DNA from: Nesterenkonia halophila
Lineage (GTDB): Bacteria; Actinomycetota; Actinomycetes; Actinomycetales; Micrococcaceae
Direction of reading: 5' to 3'
NCBI RefSeq assembly: GCF_009467795.1
Contig: NZ_WIAX01000004.1
Span: 43,852 to 107,851 of the forward strand
DNA length: 64,000 nucleotides
The notes below the pieces were generated by a model that had not been told where the DNA came from, searched no databases, and saw only the letters and a program-made list of their open reading frames with translations. Both the position numbers and the translations under genes were made by a program. Position 1 is the first letter of the stretch. Every line of letters starts with the position of its first letter. This document shows, piece by piece, positions 36,318 through 45,201 of this stretch.

Positions 36318-37280
36318 GTGATTCGTCGCCAGCCTCGCCGCCTCCCGCTGCCCGCCGCGCTGTCGGATCGGGCATTCACCCTCGACCAGGCGCGCCGGCA
36401 TGGCGTCGATGCGCGACGGCTGACCTACGACGACGTCGTCTCCCTCGGCGCCGGGGTCCACGCGCCGGCCGCACTCGTCGCCTCGGTCCCGCCCGCCGAC
36501 CGCGACCTGCTCGTGGCCCGCGCGCTGGCGGCCGAGGCGCCCGAGACCTGGCTCTCGCACACCACCGCGGCGCGGATGCGCGGACTCCACCTGCCGCCGC
36601 ATCTGGAGCAGGATCACCGGATCCATCTCAGCCAGGCGCCGACGCCGGACACCCGCGTCGAGCGGGCCGGCGTCGTCGGGCACCGCAGCACAGTGCGCGG
36701 CCATGACGTCGTGACGCTCGACGGCGTGCGCGCCAGCTCGCCCGCGCGGACCTGGCTGGAGCTGGCGGCGAGCTGCTCCATCCGGCAGCTCGTGGTGCTC
36801 GGCGATCAGCTGGTGCGCCGACCCTACGCACGCTACGAGGGGCGGGCCGAGCCGTTCGCGACGAGGGACGACCTGTCCGAGGTGCTCGCGGGCACGCGCC
36901 GAGTGCGCGGGCGCCGTCGCGCCCTGGCGGGGCTGGACGAGGTGCGGTGCGGGGCGGACTCGCCGCCGGAGACCCTGCTGCGGCTGGCCCTGGTCGACGC
37001 CGGGCTCCCGGAGCCGGCGCTGCAGGTGCCGGCGGATCCGAGCGATCCGCTGTCGCCGCCGACGGATCTCGCCTATCCCGAGTGGAAGATCGCGATCCAG
37101 TACGACGGCGAGACGCATTACACCCCGGAGCGGCACCGTACTGACCAGCACCGGGACAACGTCTTCCGCGCCGCCGGGTGGGTGGTGCTCTGCTTCCACC
37201 GGGAGGATCTGCGCGCCGGCTTCCGCGGCGCCGTCGCGATGGTCCGGACGGCGCTGCGGCGGCAGGGTGCTCCCGTCTGA
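36318..37280 (+). CDS. DUF559/AbiEi-like nuclease-fold protein flanked by palindromes
   Basis: This 320-residue protein has an N-terminal helix-turn-helix-like region, FTLDQARRHGVDARRLTYDD, and a middle region with WLSHTTAARMRGLHLP, as in AbiEi-type proteins. A C-terminal Vsr/PD-(D/E)XK domain follows: Glu218 (SPPETLL), Asp250 (TDLAYPEW), AIQYDGETHY with Gln261 where many relatives have Glu, then RAAGWVVLCFH. It may be a DNA endonuclease or the regulator half of an AbiE-like pair; no partner toxin is adjacent. GTG 36318 is preferred because an earlier GTG (36261) lies inside the palindromic repeat. No ribosome-binding sequence is seen. Family good, function unknown. Confidence 0.78.
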   Translation: MIRRQPRRLPLPAALSDRAFTLDQARRHGVDARRLTYDDVVSLGAGVHAPAALVASVPPADRDLLVARALAAEAPETWLSHTTAARMRGLHLPPHLEQDHRIHLSQAPTPDTRVERAGVVGHRSTVRGHDVVTLDGVRASSPARTWLELAASCSIRQLVVLGDQLVRRPYARYEGRAEPFATRDDLSEVLAGTRRVRGRRRALAGLDEVRCGADSPPETLLRLALVDAGLPEPALQVPADPSDPLSPPTDLAYPEWKIAIQYDGETHYTPERHRTDQHRDNVFRAAGWVVLCFHREDLRAGFRGAVAMVRTALRRQGAPV

Positions 37281-37292
37281 GGGTCCTCGACG

Positions 37293-37365
37293 CATCGAGC
37301 GGGGGATCCACTACTGCTGCATCGCCGAATCGGCGGCACAGCGGTAGTGGATCCCCCGCTCGATG
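37293..37365. repeat. 73-nt palindromic repeat, copy 2 (right of the DUF559 gene)
   Basis: The outer arms are perfect over 22 bp (positions 1-22 and 52-73 of the repeat), and an inner hairpin CGCCG-AAT-CGGCG is nested inside. It starts 12 bp after the nuclease stop and ends 24 bp before the end of the convergent symporter gene. Confidence 0.88.
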
Positions 37366-37389
37366 GCAGGGAAGGGTGGGATGAGCGGG

Positions 37390-38850
37390 TCAGCGGGCGG
37401 CGGGAGCCTCCGCGGCGTCCACGGCGTCCCAGGAGCCCCCGGAGTCCGCAGTGTCCTCGGAAGAGTCCGCGGCGTCCGCGGAGCCCTCCTCGGCCTCGTC
37501 GTCGAAGGGCAGGCCGGTGCGGCGGGACGAGTAGAGCCCGTGGTCGAGGATGCCCTCCCGCTTGGCCACGATGGTCGGAACCAGCGCCTGACCGGCGACG
37601 TTGAGCGCAGTGCGGCCCATGTCGACGATCGGCTCGACGGCCAGCAGCAGGCCCACGCCCTCCAGCGGCAGGCCCAGCGTGGACAGCGTCAGTGTGAGCA
37701 TCACCGTCGCCCCGGTGGTGCCGGCGGTGGCGGCGGAGCCGATCACCGAGACGAAGACGACCAGCACGTACTGGGTGATGCTCATGTCCAGGCCGAAGAA
37801 CTGGGCGACGAAGAGGGCGGCGATCGCCGGGTACAGGGCGGCGCAGCCGTCCATCTTGGTGACCGCGCCCAGCGGGACGGCGAAGGAGGCGTAGGAGCGC
37901 GGCACGCCGAGGTTGCGCTCGGTGACCCGCTGGGTCAGCGGCATCGTGCCCACTGAGGAGCGCGAGACGAAGCCGAGCTGCACCGCCGGCCACACGCCGG
38001 TGAAGTACTGCTTGGCCGCCAGCCCGTTGCTGCGCACCAGGATCGGGTAGACCACCAGGAACACCAGCGCCAGGCCGACGTACATGCACAGCACGAAGAC
38101 CCCCAGCGAGGAGAGCGCGTCCCAGCCGTATGTGGCGACGGCGCGGGCGATCAGCGCCAGCGTGCCGATCGGGGCCAGGCGGATGATCCACCACAGCACC
38201 TTCTGGATGATCGCGAGCATCGCGGAGGTGACGTCCAGGAAGGGCTCGGCCTTCGGACCGATCATCATCGCCGCGATGCCGATGGCGATGGAGATGACCA
38301 GGATCTGCAGCACGTTGAATGTCAGGTCGGTCTCCACCGCGCCGGAGGAGGCGGGGGAGGACTCGGCGGTCAGGCCCATGAAGTTCGCCGGCACGATCGA
38401 GTCCAGGAAGCCCAGCCAGGATCCCTGGCTCGACGGTGCCGCGGCGGCGTCGGCCTCGACGCCGGTGTGCTGGCCGGGCCGGCCGATGGTGCCGATCGCC
38501 AGGCCCAGCAGCACCGCGATGAACGCGGTGATCGCGAACCAGAGCAGCGTCTGGCCGGCCAGCCGGGCGGCGTTGGTGACCTGGCGCAGCTGGGCGATGG
38601 AGGTGACAACGGCGGTGAACACCAGCGGCACCACTGCGGCGGTCAGCAGCGAGACGTAGACGCCGCCGACCTCGCTGACAGTGGTGGTCAGCCAGTTCGG
38701 GTCATCCTGGTCGCCGCCCATCGACCGGGCGATGAACCCGACGCCCAGGCCCACGACCAGGGCGGCGAGGATCTGGTTGCCGAAGGAGGTCATCCATCGC
38801 GGCAATCGGCGGGTGCGGGTCTTCTCGGCGGTCTCCGCAGTGGCGGACAT
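37390..38850 (-). CDS. Cation:dicarboxylate (glutamate/C4-dicarboxylate) symporter, DAACS family
   Basis: This 486-residue membrane protein has about eight helices plus two re-entrant loops. Family hallmarks are visible: the Ser-rich LGFVSRSSVGTMPLTQ hairpin, AVTKMDGCAALYPAIAALF, the second hairpin region VIGSAATAGTTGATVML, and the VEPIVDMGRTALNVAGQ helix with the cation-site Asp and Asn. It takes up acidic amino acids or dicarboxylates with Na+ or H+. The C-terminal tail is acidic. ATG 38850 opens the family-like N-terminus. It is divergent from a GMC oxidoreductase gene. Confidence 0.9.
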   Translation of the reverse strand: MSATAETAEKTRTRRLPRWMTSFGNQILAALVVGLGVGFIARSMGGDQDDPNWLTTTVSEVGGVYVSLLTAAVVPLVFTAVVTSIAQLRQVTNAARLAGQTLLWFAITAFIAVLLGLAIGTIGRPGQHTGVEADAAAAPSSQGSWLGFLDSIVPANFMGLTAESSPASSGAVETDLTFNVLQILVISIAIGIAAMMIGPKAEPFLDVTSAMLAIIQKVLWWIIRLAPIGTLALIARAVATYGWDALSSLGVFVLCMYVGLALVFLVVYPILVRSNGLAAKQYFTGVWPAVQLGFVSRSSVGTMPLTQRVTERNLGVPRSYASFAVPLGAVTKMDGCAALYPAIAALFVAQFFGLDMSITQYVLVVFVSVIGSAATAGTTGATVMLTLTLSTLGLPLEGVGLLLAVEPIVDMGRTALNVAGQALVPTIVAKREGILDHGLYSSRRTGLPFDDEAEEGSADAADSSEDTADSGGSWDAVDAAEAPAAR

Positions 38851-38996
38851 TCTTCGGCTCCGTTCGACGTCGTGGTCACAGGCGGTGCGGCGGGCTCGGC
38901 GCGATGCGGCGCCGTCGATCTCCCGCCGCGGCACGGAGACGCCAACGGGGCCGGGATCGGCGCTATTCCGCGGATGAACGCAGGTTACGGGGCGGT

Positions 38997-39047
38997 GATG
39001 CATGCCACGGAATGAAGATCGTGCATCCTCTGCAAGGCAGTGTGCAG
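38997..39047. promoter_or_regulatory. Inverted repeats in the symporter/GMC divergent promoter region
   Basis: GATGCA (38997-39002) and TGCATC (39022-39027) form one inverted pair. CTGCA-N8-TGCAG (39030-39047) forms another. They sit in the 293-bp divergent gap and could bind a shared regulator. No clear -10/-35 set is seen. Confidence 0.35.
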
Positions 39048-39143
39048 TGAATCACAATCGCCGGGGTCGGGGGTGCGCCGAGAGTGGAATGCGACCTGAT
39101 CCGCCCGTCCCGGGGCGGACCGACTGAGGAGGAGCCCTCTGCC

Positions 39144-40838
39144 ATGACATCGTCATCCGCCAGAATCCCCGCCAGCACGCTCGCCGACGGTGTCGACGGC
39201 GTCGACGGCCCGACTCCCGGGGCGCGGCCGAGCACCGCACCGGGGGCCGCGTCGGGCCCGGGAGCCACGGCTCTTGTCGTCGGAGCCGGGTCGGCCGGCT
39301 GCGTGGTCGCCCGCCGCCTCGTCGACGCCGGCGTCGCGGTGACCCTGCTGGAGGCAGGCGGGGAGGATCACAACCCGGCGATCCATGACCTCTCCCGAAT
39401 GGGAGAGCTCTGGCACGGTCCCGAGGACTGGGACTACTACACCGTCGGCATGGAGGGCACCGCCGGTCAGCCGATGCATCTTCCGCGCGGGAAGGTCCTC
39501 GGCGGATCGCATGCGCTGAACGCCACGATCTGGGTCCGCGGCGCGCCGAGCGACTTCGACGGCTGGGCCGTCGACTGCGGGCCGGACTGGTCCTGGGAGC
39601 AGGTGCTGCCGATCTACCGGGCGCTCGAGGACTCCTCCTCCGGCGCCGACGAGCTGCGGGGCACCGGCGGTCCGCTGGTCGTCGACGGAGACTATCCGCT
39701 CGAGCCGATCCACCGGGCGATCGTCGAGGCCGCCGTGGAGTCCGGCGTCCCGTACAACTCCGACTACAACGGCGAGACGCTCGACGGGGTGTCCCAGCAG
39801 CAGGTCACCATCCGCGACGGCGAGCGGGCCAACACCTGGAAGGCGCACCTGCAACCGGTGCGCGATCGGCTCCGCATCCTCACCGGGGCCCATGTCCACT
39901 CGGTGATCGTCGAGGACGGAGCCGCCGTCGGCGTGCGCCTGGGGAAGAACGGCGAGGAGCGCGAGCTGCGCGCCGACCAGGTGGTCCTCTGCGCCGGGGC
40001 GCTGGACTCGCCGCAGATCCTGCTCCGCTCCGGCCTGGGCCCGGCCGAGGAGCTGCGCGAGGCCGGCGTCGACGTCGTGCGCGACATGCCGGGCGTGGGC
40101 AAGAACCTGCACGACCACCTGCTCGCGCCGGTGATCGGGGTCTCGACCTCCCGGGAGGTCGACCCGCCGAGGCCCGGAGTCTCGGTGACCCAGACCCACC
40201 TGTTCGCCCGCAGCCGGCCCGACCTCACCGTCCCCGACACCCAGCCGATCTTCTTCGCGGTGCCGATGTACTCGCCGGGCATGGAGGAGGTCGAGGGCAC
40301 GGCCTTCACGCTGCATTCCGGTCTCGTCGCGCCGCGCAGCCGCGGGGAGATCACGCTCTCCGGCCCCGGGCTGGAGGACCCGGCGCGCATCGACCTGGCC
40401 GCGCTCTCCGACCCGGCTGACGTCGAGGCGCTGCTCTTCTCGCTGCGGCAGTGCCGGGACATCCTCGCCCAGCCCGCCCTCGCCGAGGGGTGGGGCGCGA
40501 CCGAGGTCCACCCCGGCCCCGAGGTCACCGAGGAGGGCGAGCTGATCGACTACATCCGTCGGTGCGCGGTGACCTATCACCACCAGGTCGGGACCTGCCG
40601 GATGGGCGTCGACGACGGCGCCGTGGTCGACCCTCGACTGCGGGTGCGCGGGCTGGACGGCCTCCGCGTGGTCGACGCCTCGATCATGCCGACGATCACC
40701 ACCGGCAACACCAATGCGCCGACGATCATGATCGGCGAGCAGGGCGCCCGGTTCATCCGGGAGGACCTCGGGCTGGGCCGGACGGCGGTCCGTTCCGGCC
40801 CGGCGGACCGGAGAGCAGGCGTCGCCCCGACCGGATGA
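39144..40838 (+). CDS. GMC family FAD oxidoreductase (choline dehydrogenase-like)
   Basis: This 564-residue flavoprotein has a low-complexity N-terminal tail of about 45 residues. The FAD motif VVGAGSAGCVVARRLVDAGV then follows, with the GMC signatures MHLPRGKVLGGSHALNATIW and LCAGALDSPQILLRSGLG. At the active site HHQVGTCRMG gives the catalytic His, and a second His/Asn region is near TITTGNTNAPT. Relatives oxidise alcohols such as choline or glucose; substrate not fixed here, and no betaine aldehyde dehydrogenase is nearby. ATG 39144 has AGGAGGAG at the right spacing. Confidence 0.88.
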   Translation: MTSSSARIPASTLADGVDGVDGPTPGARPSTAPGAASGPGATALVVGAGSAGCVVARRLVDAGVAVTLLEAGGEDHNPAIHDLSRMGELWHGPEDWDYYTVGMEGTAGQPMHLPRGKVLGGSHALNATIWVRGAPSDFDGWAVDCGPDWSWEQVLPIYRALEDSSSGADELRGTGGPLVVDGDYPLEPIHRAIVEAAVESGVPYNSDYNGETLDGVSQQQVTIRDGERANTWKAHLQPVRDRLRILTGAHVHSVIVEDGAAVGVRLGKNGEERELRADQVVLCAGALDSPQILLRSGLGPAEELREAGVDVVRDMPGVGKNLHDHLLAPVIGVSTSREVDPPRPGVSVTQTHLFARSRPDLTVPDTQPIFFAVPMYSPGMEEVEGTAFTLHSGLVAPRSRGEITLSGPGLEDPARIDLAALSDPADVEALLFSLRQCRDILAQPALAEGWGATEVHPGPEVTEEGELIDYIRRCAVTYHHQVGTCRMGVDDGAVVDPRLRVRGLDGLRVVDASIMPTITTGNTNAPTIMIGEQGARFIREDLGLGRTAVRSGPADRRAGVAPTG

Positions 40839-40898
40839 GCGGCGGATCGGGCCCGGGGACCCGTCGACGGCGGCGCGTCGGTGGACGAGACTGGAGGC

Positions 40899-43169
40899 AT
40901 GGGACATCGCCTCGCCGAGAGCTCGTCACGCTATCTGCGCCAGCACGCCGACAATCCGGTCGACTGGCATCCATGGGGCGAGGAGGCCTTCGCCGAGGCC
41001 CGACGCCGCGACGTGCCGGTCTTCGTCTCGATCGGCTACTCCGCCTGCCACTGGTGCCATGTCATGGCCGCCGAGTCCTTCTCCGACGAGCAGACCGCGG
41101 CGACGCTGAACGCCGGCTTCGTCGCGATCAAAGTCGACCGCGAGGAGCACCCCGACGTCGACGACGCCTACATGGCCGCCACCCAGGCGCTCACCGGGCA
41201 GGGCGGCTGGCCGATGAGCGTCTTCACCGATCCCACCGGACGTGTCTTCCACGCCGGAACCTACTTCCCGCCCCGGCGTCGCGGACAGGTCCCGTCCTTC
41301 GCCGAGGTCCTCGACGCCGTGCAGGCCGCCTGGACGCGGCGGCGCGACGAGGTCGAGGCCTCGGCGGCGCAGATCGCCGCCGCGCTCGGCGACCAGCGAC
41401 GCCGCCAGGCCCAGCTGGTGACTGCGCCCGCGGAGGAGCTGGGCGCGCCGCATCCGGATCACGACGGCGTGCCGGGCCCGGACATCCTCGCGCAGGCCGA
41501 TGACGCCGTCGCGGGGGCGATCCAGGCGCTGCTCGCCGAGGAGGACACCGTCCACGGCGGATTCTCCCCGGCGCCGAAGTTCCCGCCGTCGCCGCTGCTG
41601 GGCCTGCTGCTGGAGGAGGCTGCCCGGAACCCCGAGTCTCCGGCGGGTCCGCCGGCGATCCGGGTGATGGAGGCGATGGGGCGGTCCGCCCTGCACGATC
41701 AGATCGAGGGCGGATTCGCCCGCTACGCCACGGATCGCGCCTGGGCGCTGCCGCACTTCGAGAAGATGCTCGCCGACAATGCCCAGCTGCTGGGCCACTA
41801 TGCGCGGCTGAGCGTGCACCCGGCCGCGAGCCGGGCGACGCGCGCCGAGGCCGAGCGGGTCGGGCGCGGCGTCGTCGACTGGCTGCACCGCCGGATGCTG
41901 TTGGAGTCCGGACTGCTGGCGTCCTCGCTCGACGCCGACACCGTCGACGCCTCCGGCCGCCACCAGGAGGGCGGGACCTACCTGATGAGCGACCGCGATC
42001 TGCGCGCCGCCGCCCGCGCGGCGGGGCTCGGCGAGGACGATGCGGAGCGGCTGATCGCGCTGAACCGCGGCGTCCCCGCCGACGAGTCCGGGGCGGCGGC
42101 GCACATCGCCGAGGACACGCCGCGCACTCTGCACTTCGACGCTCCGCCGGTCGGCGAGGAGCGCCGCGTGTGGGAGGCGGTGCTTCCGGTGCTGCGGCGT
42201 CGTCGTGCGGCCCGCGCCCAGCCGGCGCGCGACGAGAAGGCCGTCGCGGCGTGGAACGCGATGGCGGTGCGCTCGCTGGCCGAGGCCGCCGTCTGCTGGG
42301 CCGACGACGGGCTGCTGGAGCGTGCCGGACGGCTCGGGGAGCGGCTCTGGGACGTCCACGTCGACGACGCCGCGGGTGACGATGCCGCCGGTGACGATGC
42401 CGCAGGCGATGACGTCGTGGACGGGGGAGGCGCCGGCCCGGTGGTCCGGCGCGTCTCCCACGCCGGTCGGGCCGATGCGGCGCTGGGCACGCTGACCGAT
42501 CATGCCCAGGTGATCAGCGCCTGCTTCACGCTCGCCTCCGTCGGAGCCGGAGCCGGAGCCGGAGCCGAGGACGCGCAGCGCTGGCTGGACCGCGGCCGTC
42601 GACTGCTGGCCACGCTGCGGACGCGCTTCGTCGTCGAGGACGAGGAGGACCGGCCGGCCCTGGTGGAGAGCGCCGACGGCGGCGCGATGCTCACCGCCGC
42701 CCTGCAGGGCCCGGCGCTGGCCACGCCCTTCGACGGCCCCGAGCCCGGCGGCGTCGCCGCGGCCGCCGACGCGCTGCAGCTGGCCGAGGCGCTGGTGGCG
42801 ACCGCCGACGGCGACGGGCTGCCCGACGCGGACGCCCTGCGCGCCGTCGACATCCTCCACCACGCGCCGACTGCCGCCCCGCGGGCGCCGATGGTCGTCG
42901 GCGCCAGTCTGCAGGTGCTGCGGCGCGTCGCCGTCGGGTCGCCGGCGTTCCGGGTCCTCTCCGCGACTGAGGAGGACCTGGCCGCCGTGCGCCGGGCGGC
43001 GGTGCTGCACGGTCTCGTCGTCGAGCCGCCCGCCGCGGAGGCCGTCGGGCCCGGGCGCCCGCTGCGGCTGAGCGTCTGCCTCAACGCCGTCGAGGCCATG
43101 GTCTGCCTGCCGCCGGAGACCTCGATCGCCGCGGCGCTGGCGCGGCTGGGGGAGCAGCCGGTCGCCTGA
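40899..43169 (+). CDS. DUF255 thioredoxin-domain protein (YyaL/SSP411-like)
   Basis: This 756-residue protein has an N-terminal thioredoxin-like domain with [14 protein letters not shown] and [14 protein letters not shown] six-hairpin glycosidase-like alpha-toroid follows, from about residue 210, containing [20 protein letters not shown]. The opening [21 protein letters not shown] matches the family's conserved start, so ATG 40899 is chosen over GTG 40881. Residues around 489-505 hold a short repeat of AGDD units, and near 550 a GA repeat. A role in redox or sugar-linked processes has been suggested for relatives; no activity is established. Confidence 0.88.
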   Translation: MGHRLAESSSRYLRQHADNPVDWHPWGEEAFAEARRRDVPVFVSIGYSACHWCHVMAAESFSDEQTAATLNAGFVAIKVDREEHPDVDDAYMAATQALTGQGGWPMSVFTDPTGRVFHAGTYFPPRRRGQVPSFAEVLDAVQAAWTRRRDEVEASAAQIAAALGDQRRRQAQLVTAPAEELGAPHPDHDGVPGPDILAQADDAVAGAIQALLAEEDTVHGGFSPAPKFPPSPLLGLLLEEAARNPESPAGPPAIRVMEAMGRSALHDQIEGGFARYATDRAWALPHFEKMLADNAQLLGHYARLSVHPAASRATRAEAERVGRGVVDWLHRRMLLESGLLASSLDADTVDASGRHQEGGTYLMSDRDLRAAARAAGLGEDDAERLIALNRGVPADESGAAAHIAEDTPRTLHFDAPPVGEERRVWEAVLPVLRRRRAARAQPARDEKAVAAWNAMAVRSLAEAAVCWADDGLLERAGRLGERLWDVHVDDAAGDDAAGDDAAGDDVVDGGGAGPVVRRVSHAGRADAALGTLTDHAQVISACFTLASVGAGAGAGAEDAQRWLDRGRRLLATLRTRFVVEDEEDRPALVESADGGAMLTAALQGPALATPFDGPEPGGVAAAADALQLAEALVATADGDGLPDADALRAVDILHHAPTAAPRAPMVVGASLQVLRRVAVGSPAFRVLSATEEDLAAVRRAAVLHGLVVEPPAAEAVGPGRPLRLSVCLNAVEAMVCLPPETSIAAALARLGEQPVA

Positions 43170-43214
43170 GCCGGCGCCGTGGATCGCGCCGGCGCCGTGC
43201 ACTGGCCGGCTCAG
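43166..43214. terminator. Bidirectional hairpin between the DUF255 gene and trhA
   Basis: CTGAGCCGGC (overlapping the stop) pairs with GCCGGCTCAG at 43205-43214, and GGCGCC units pair inside. Confidence 0.5.
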
Positions 43215-43236
43215 CGCACCGAACCGGGGCGGAGCG

Positions 43237-43935
43237 TCAGCCCAGCACGGAGAGCATGATCGCCACGGAGTGGCAGATGAAGCCGACCAGCGTGCAGGCG
43301 TGGAAGAGCTCGTGGAAGCCGAACCAGCGCGGGGAGAGCACCGGCCGCTTGAGACCGTAGAAGACCGCTCCGGTGATGTAGGCGGCCCCGCCGACGCAGA
43401 TCAGCACCGCGGAGGCGACGTCGGCGGCGAAGAAGTCGCCGAGGAAGACGACGGCGGCGAGCCCGAGCAGCACGTAGACCGGCACGTAGAGCCAGCGCGG
43501 GGCGCCGGTCCACAGCAGGCGGAAGGCCACGCCGCCGAGGGCGCCGACCCAGACGCCGGTGAGCAGGATCGCATCCTTCGGCTCCGGCAGCAGCGCCAGC
43601 GTCAGCGGCGTGTAGGTGCCGGCGATGATCAGCATGATGTTGGTGTGGTCGAGCCGCTTCAGCAGCATCCGCGTGCGCGGACGCCAGTGTCCCAGGTGGT
43701 ACGTCGCCGAGACGGTGAAGAGCAGCAGACCGGTCACTGCGTAGACCGCCGAGGCGAGCTTCAGCCCGGGCGGGGCGAGCACGACCAGCACGACGCCGGC
43801 GGCCAGCGCCAGCGGCACCATGGCGGCGTGCAGCCAGCCGCGCATCACCGGCTTGGGCGGCGGCGCGGGCGCGGTCGGAGAGGAGGCGGACGGCGCGGCC
43901 GACGGCGTTCGACGGGAGTCGCTCCGCAGGGTCAT
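43237..43935 (-). CDS. Hemolysin III family membrane protein (TrhA/PAQR)
   Basis: This 232-residue protein has seven membrane helices. Metal-site residues of the PAQR fold are seen: SATYHLGHW (Ser/His) in helix 2-3, and FHELFHACTLVGFICH at the C-terminal end. Bacterial members affect membrane energetics or lipid homeostasis. The hemolysin name is historical. The promoter is a TAGACT box six bases before the ATG. Confidence 0.9.
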   Translation of the reverse strand: MTLRSDSRRTPSAAPSASSPTAPAPPPKPVMRGWLHAAMVPLALAAGVVLVVLAPPGLKLASAVYAVTGLLLFTVSATYHLGHWRPRTRMLLKRLDHTNIMLIIAGTYTPLTLALLPEPKDAILLTGVWVGALGGVAFRLLWTGAPRWLYVPVYVLLGLAAVVFLGDFFAADVASAVLICVGGAAYITGAVFYGLKRPVLSPRWFGFHELFHACTLVGFICHSVAIMLSVLG

Positions 43936-43941
43936 GGCCCC

Positions 43942-43947
43942 AGTCTA
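43942..43947 (-). promoter_or_regulatory. -10 box of a leaderless trhA promoter
   Basis: TAGACT on the minus strand ends 6 bases before the ATG at 43935; no ribosome-binding sequence. Confidence 0.6.
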
Positions 43948-44047
43948 CGCGGCAGAAGTGACCGGCAGGTAACACTGTTGGTGCGCGATACGGTGGTGTT
44001 CGCGCCGGCGCTCCGCCGCCGGCGACGACGATGAGCGAGGAGGCGTC

Positions 44048-44824
44048 ATGAGGCTGCGGGACCTGCCCTATGCGGTGTATGAGCGACGGCTGCGCCGCGC
44101 CCTGCCGGCCGACCGGCTGCCCCGGCACATCGGCGTCGTCGTCGACGGCAACCGCCGCTGGGCCCGCCAGGCCGGTGCGCACACCGCCGACGGGCACCTC
44201 GCCGGGGCCGACACGATCGTCGAGTTCATCGGCTGGTGCGCCGAGCTGGGCGTCCCGACGGTGACGCTCTATATGCTCTCCACCGACAACATGAGCCGGC
44301 ACTCCGACGAGCTGGACCAGCTGATGGAGATCATCGGCGACACGCTCGAGCGGCTGGCCGAGTCGCGCCCGGGCGGGCGTCCGGTGCGCGTCCACCCGGT
44401 CGGCGCCCCAGAGCTGCTGCCCGAGCCGCTGGCGGCCCGGCTGCGCGAGATCGCCGAGATCGCCGACGACGAGCCGCCCTCGGTGCACGTCAACGTCGCC
44501 GTCGGCTACGGCGGGCGCCAGGAGATCGTCGACGCGGTCAAGGCGCTGCTGCGCGACGCCGAGGATCAGGGCCGCAGTCCCGGCGCCGTGGCCGAGGAGC
44601 TGACGCCGGGGGCGATCGCGGACCGGCTCTACACCCGCGGCCAGCCGGATCCGGACTTGATCATCCGCACTTCCGGCGAGCAGCGGCTCTCCGGATTCCT
44701 GATGTGGCAGTCGGCCTACTCGGAGTTCTACTTCTGCGAGGCGCTCTGGCCGGACTTTCGTCGGGTGGACTTCGTCCGCGCGCTGCGCGACTTCGCCCAG
44801 CGCCAGCGGCGCTACGGGGGCTGA
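44048..44824 (+). CDS. uppS: Polyprenyl diphosphate synthase (cis-isoprenyl transferase, UppS family)
   Basis: It condenses isopentenyl diphosphate onto an allylic primer to make the polyprenyl carrier for cell-wall synthesis. The catalytic motif HIGVVVDGNRRWARQAG gives the conserved Asp, and the second signature is IIRTSGEQRLSGFLMWQ followed by SEFYFCEALWPDF. Length (258) is normal. GAGGAGG is 4-5 bases before the ATG. Actinobacteria often have a second, short-chain paralogue, so the product length (decaprenyl or shorter) is not certain. Confidence 0.93.
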   Translation: MRLRDLPYAVYERRLRRALPADRLPRHIGVVVDGNRRWARQAGAHTADGHLAGADTIVEFIGWCAELGVPTVTLYMLSTDNMSRHSDELDQLMEIIGDTLERLAESRPGGRPVRVHPVGAPELLPEPLAARLREIAEIADDEPPSVHVNVAVGYGGRQEIVDAVKALLRDAEDQGRSPGAVAEELTPGAIADRLYTRGQPDPDLIIRTSGEQRLSGFLMWQSAYSEFYFCEALWPDFRRVDFVRALRDFAQRQRRYGG

Positions 44825-45163
44825 GCCGCCGCAGCGCCGCTGGCCTGGGGCGTCATGCGCCGTCGGGCTCGTGGTCACCGACGGGGCGGGGCAGAGTTCA
44901 CCGAGCCGTCATCTCGCCGTCCGTGTTGGTGACCTCCGCCGCCGCGGGCCGGTCTAGTCTGGTCAGTGTCAGGAACCTGACCGGAGAGGCCCGACACATG
45001 CCGAACGGCAGATGGGGTCGGTCCGGCCCCTGCGGGCCGAACCGCACACACCGTCCGATCGTCGAAGCGGGAGCGGCATCCGCCCCGCGTCCTTCCGGGC
45101 ACGGCCAGCGACGGCCGCGGCCCGCAGGGCGTCGAGGCCGCCGCTCCCCGGTCTGGAGAAATC
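44825..45163. other. 339-bp uppS-phoH gap with promoter, inverted repeat and upstream ORF
   Basis: A TAGTCT -10 box lies at 44955-44960. GTCAGG-AA-CCTGAC at 44968-44981 would overlap the transcription start. A short ORF with its own ribosome site begins at 44998 and runs into phoH. A hairpin (45019-45044, GC-rich with one mismatch) lies in the leader. Confidence 0.45.
44968..44981. promoter_or_regulatory. Operator-like inverted repeat in the phoH promoter
   Basis: GTCAGGAACCTGAC is a 6-2-6 perfect palindrome starting 7 bp after the TAGTCT -10 box, so it would cover the start of transcription. Confidence 0.45.
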
Positions 45164-45201
45164 GTGTCCTCCCTGAACTCCTCCGTCCCGACCACCCCTG
45201 A
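44998..45201 (+). CDS. Possible 67-codon leader ORF overlapping the phoH start
   Basis: ATG 44998 is preceded by GGAGAGG at 8 bases. The product would be [20 protein letters not shown] followed by Arg/Pro/Gly-rich sequence. It ends 38 bp inside phoH in another frame, so its translation could influence phoH. The composition resembles random GC-rich sequence, and I know no family. It may not be a real gene. Confidence 0.25.
   Translation: MPNGRWGRSGPCGPNRTHRPIVEAGAASAPRPSGHGQRRPRPAGRRGRRSPVWRNRVLPELLRPDHP

Noticed and set aside
36191..37365. The paired palindromes as a CRISPR array
   Set aside because: There are only two copies about 1.1 kb apart with a gene between them and no cas genes.
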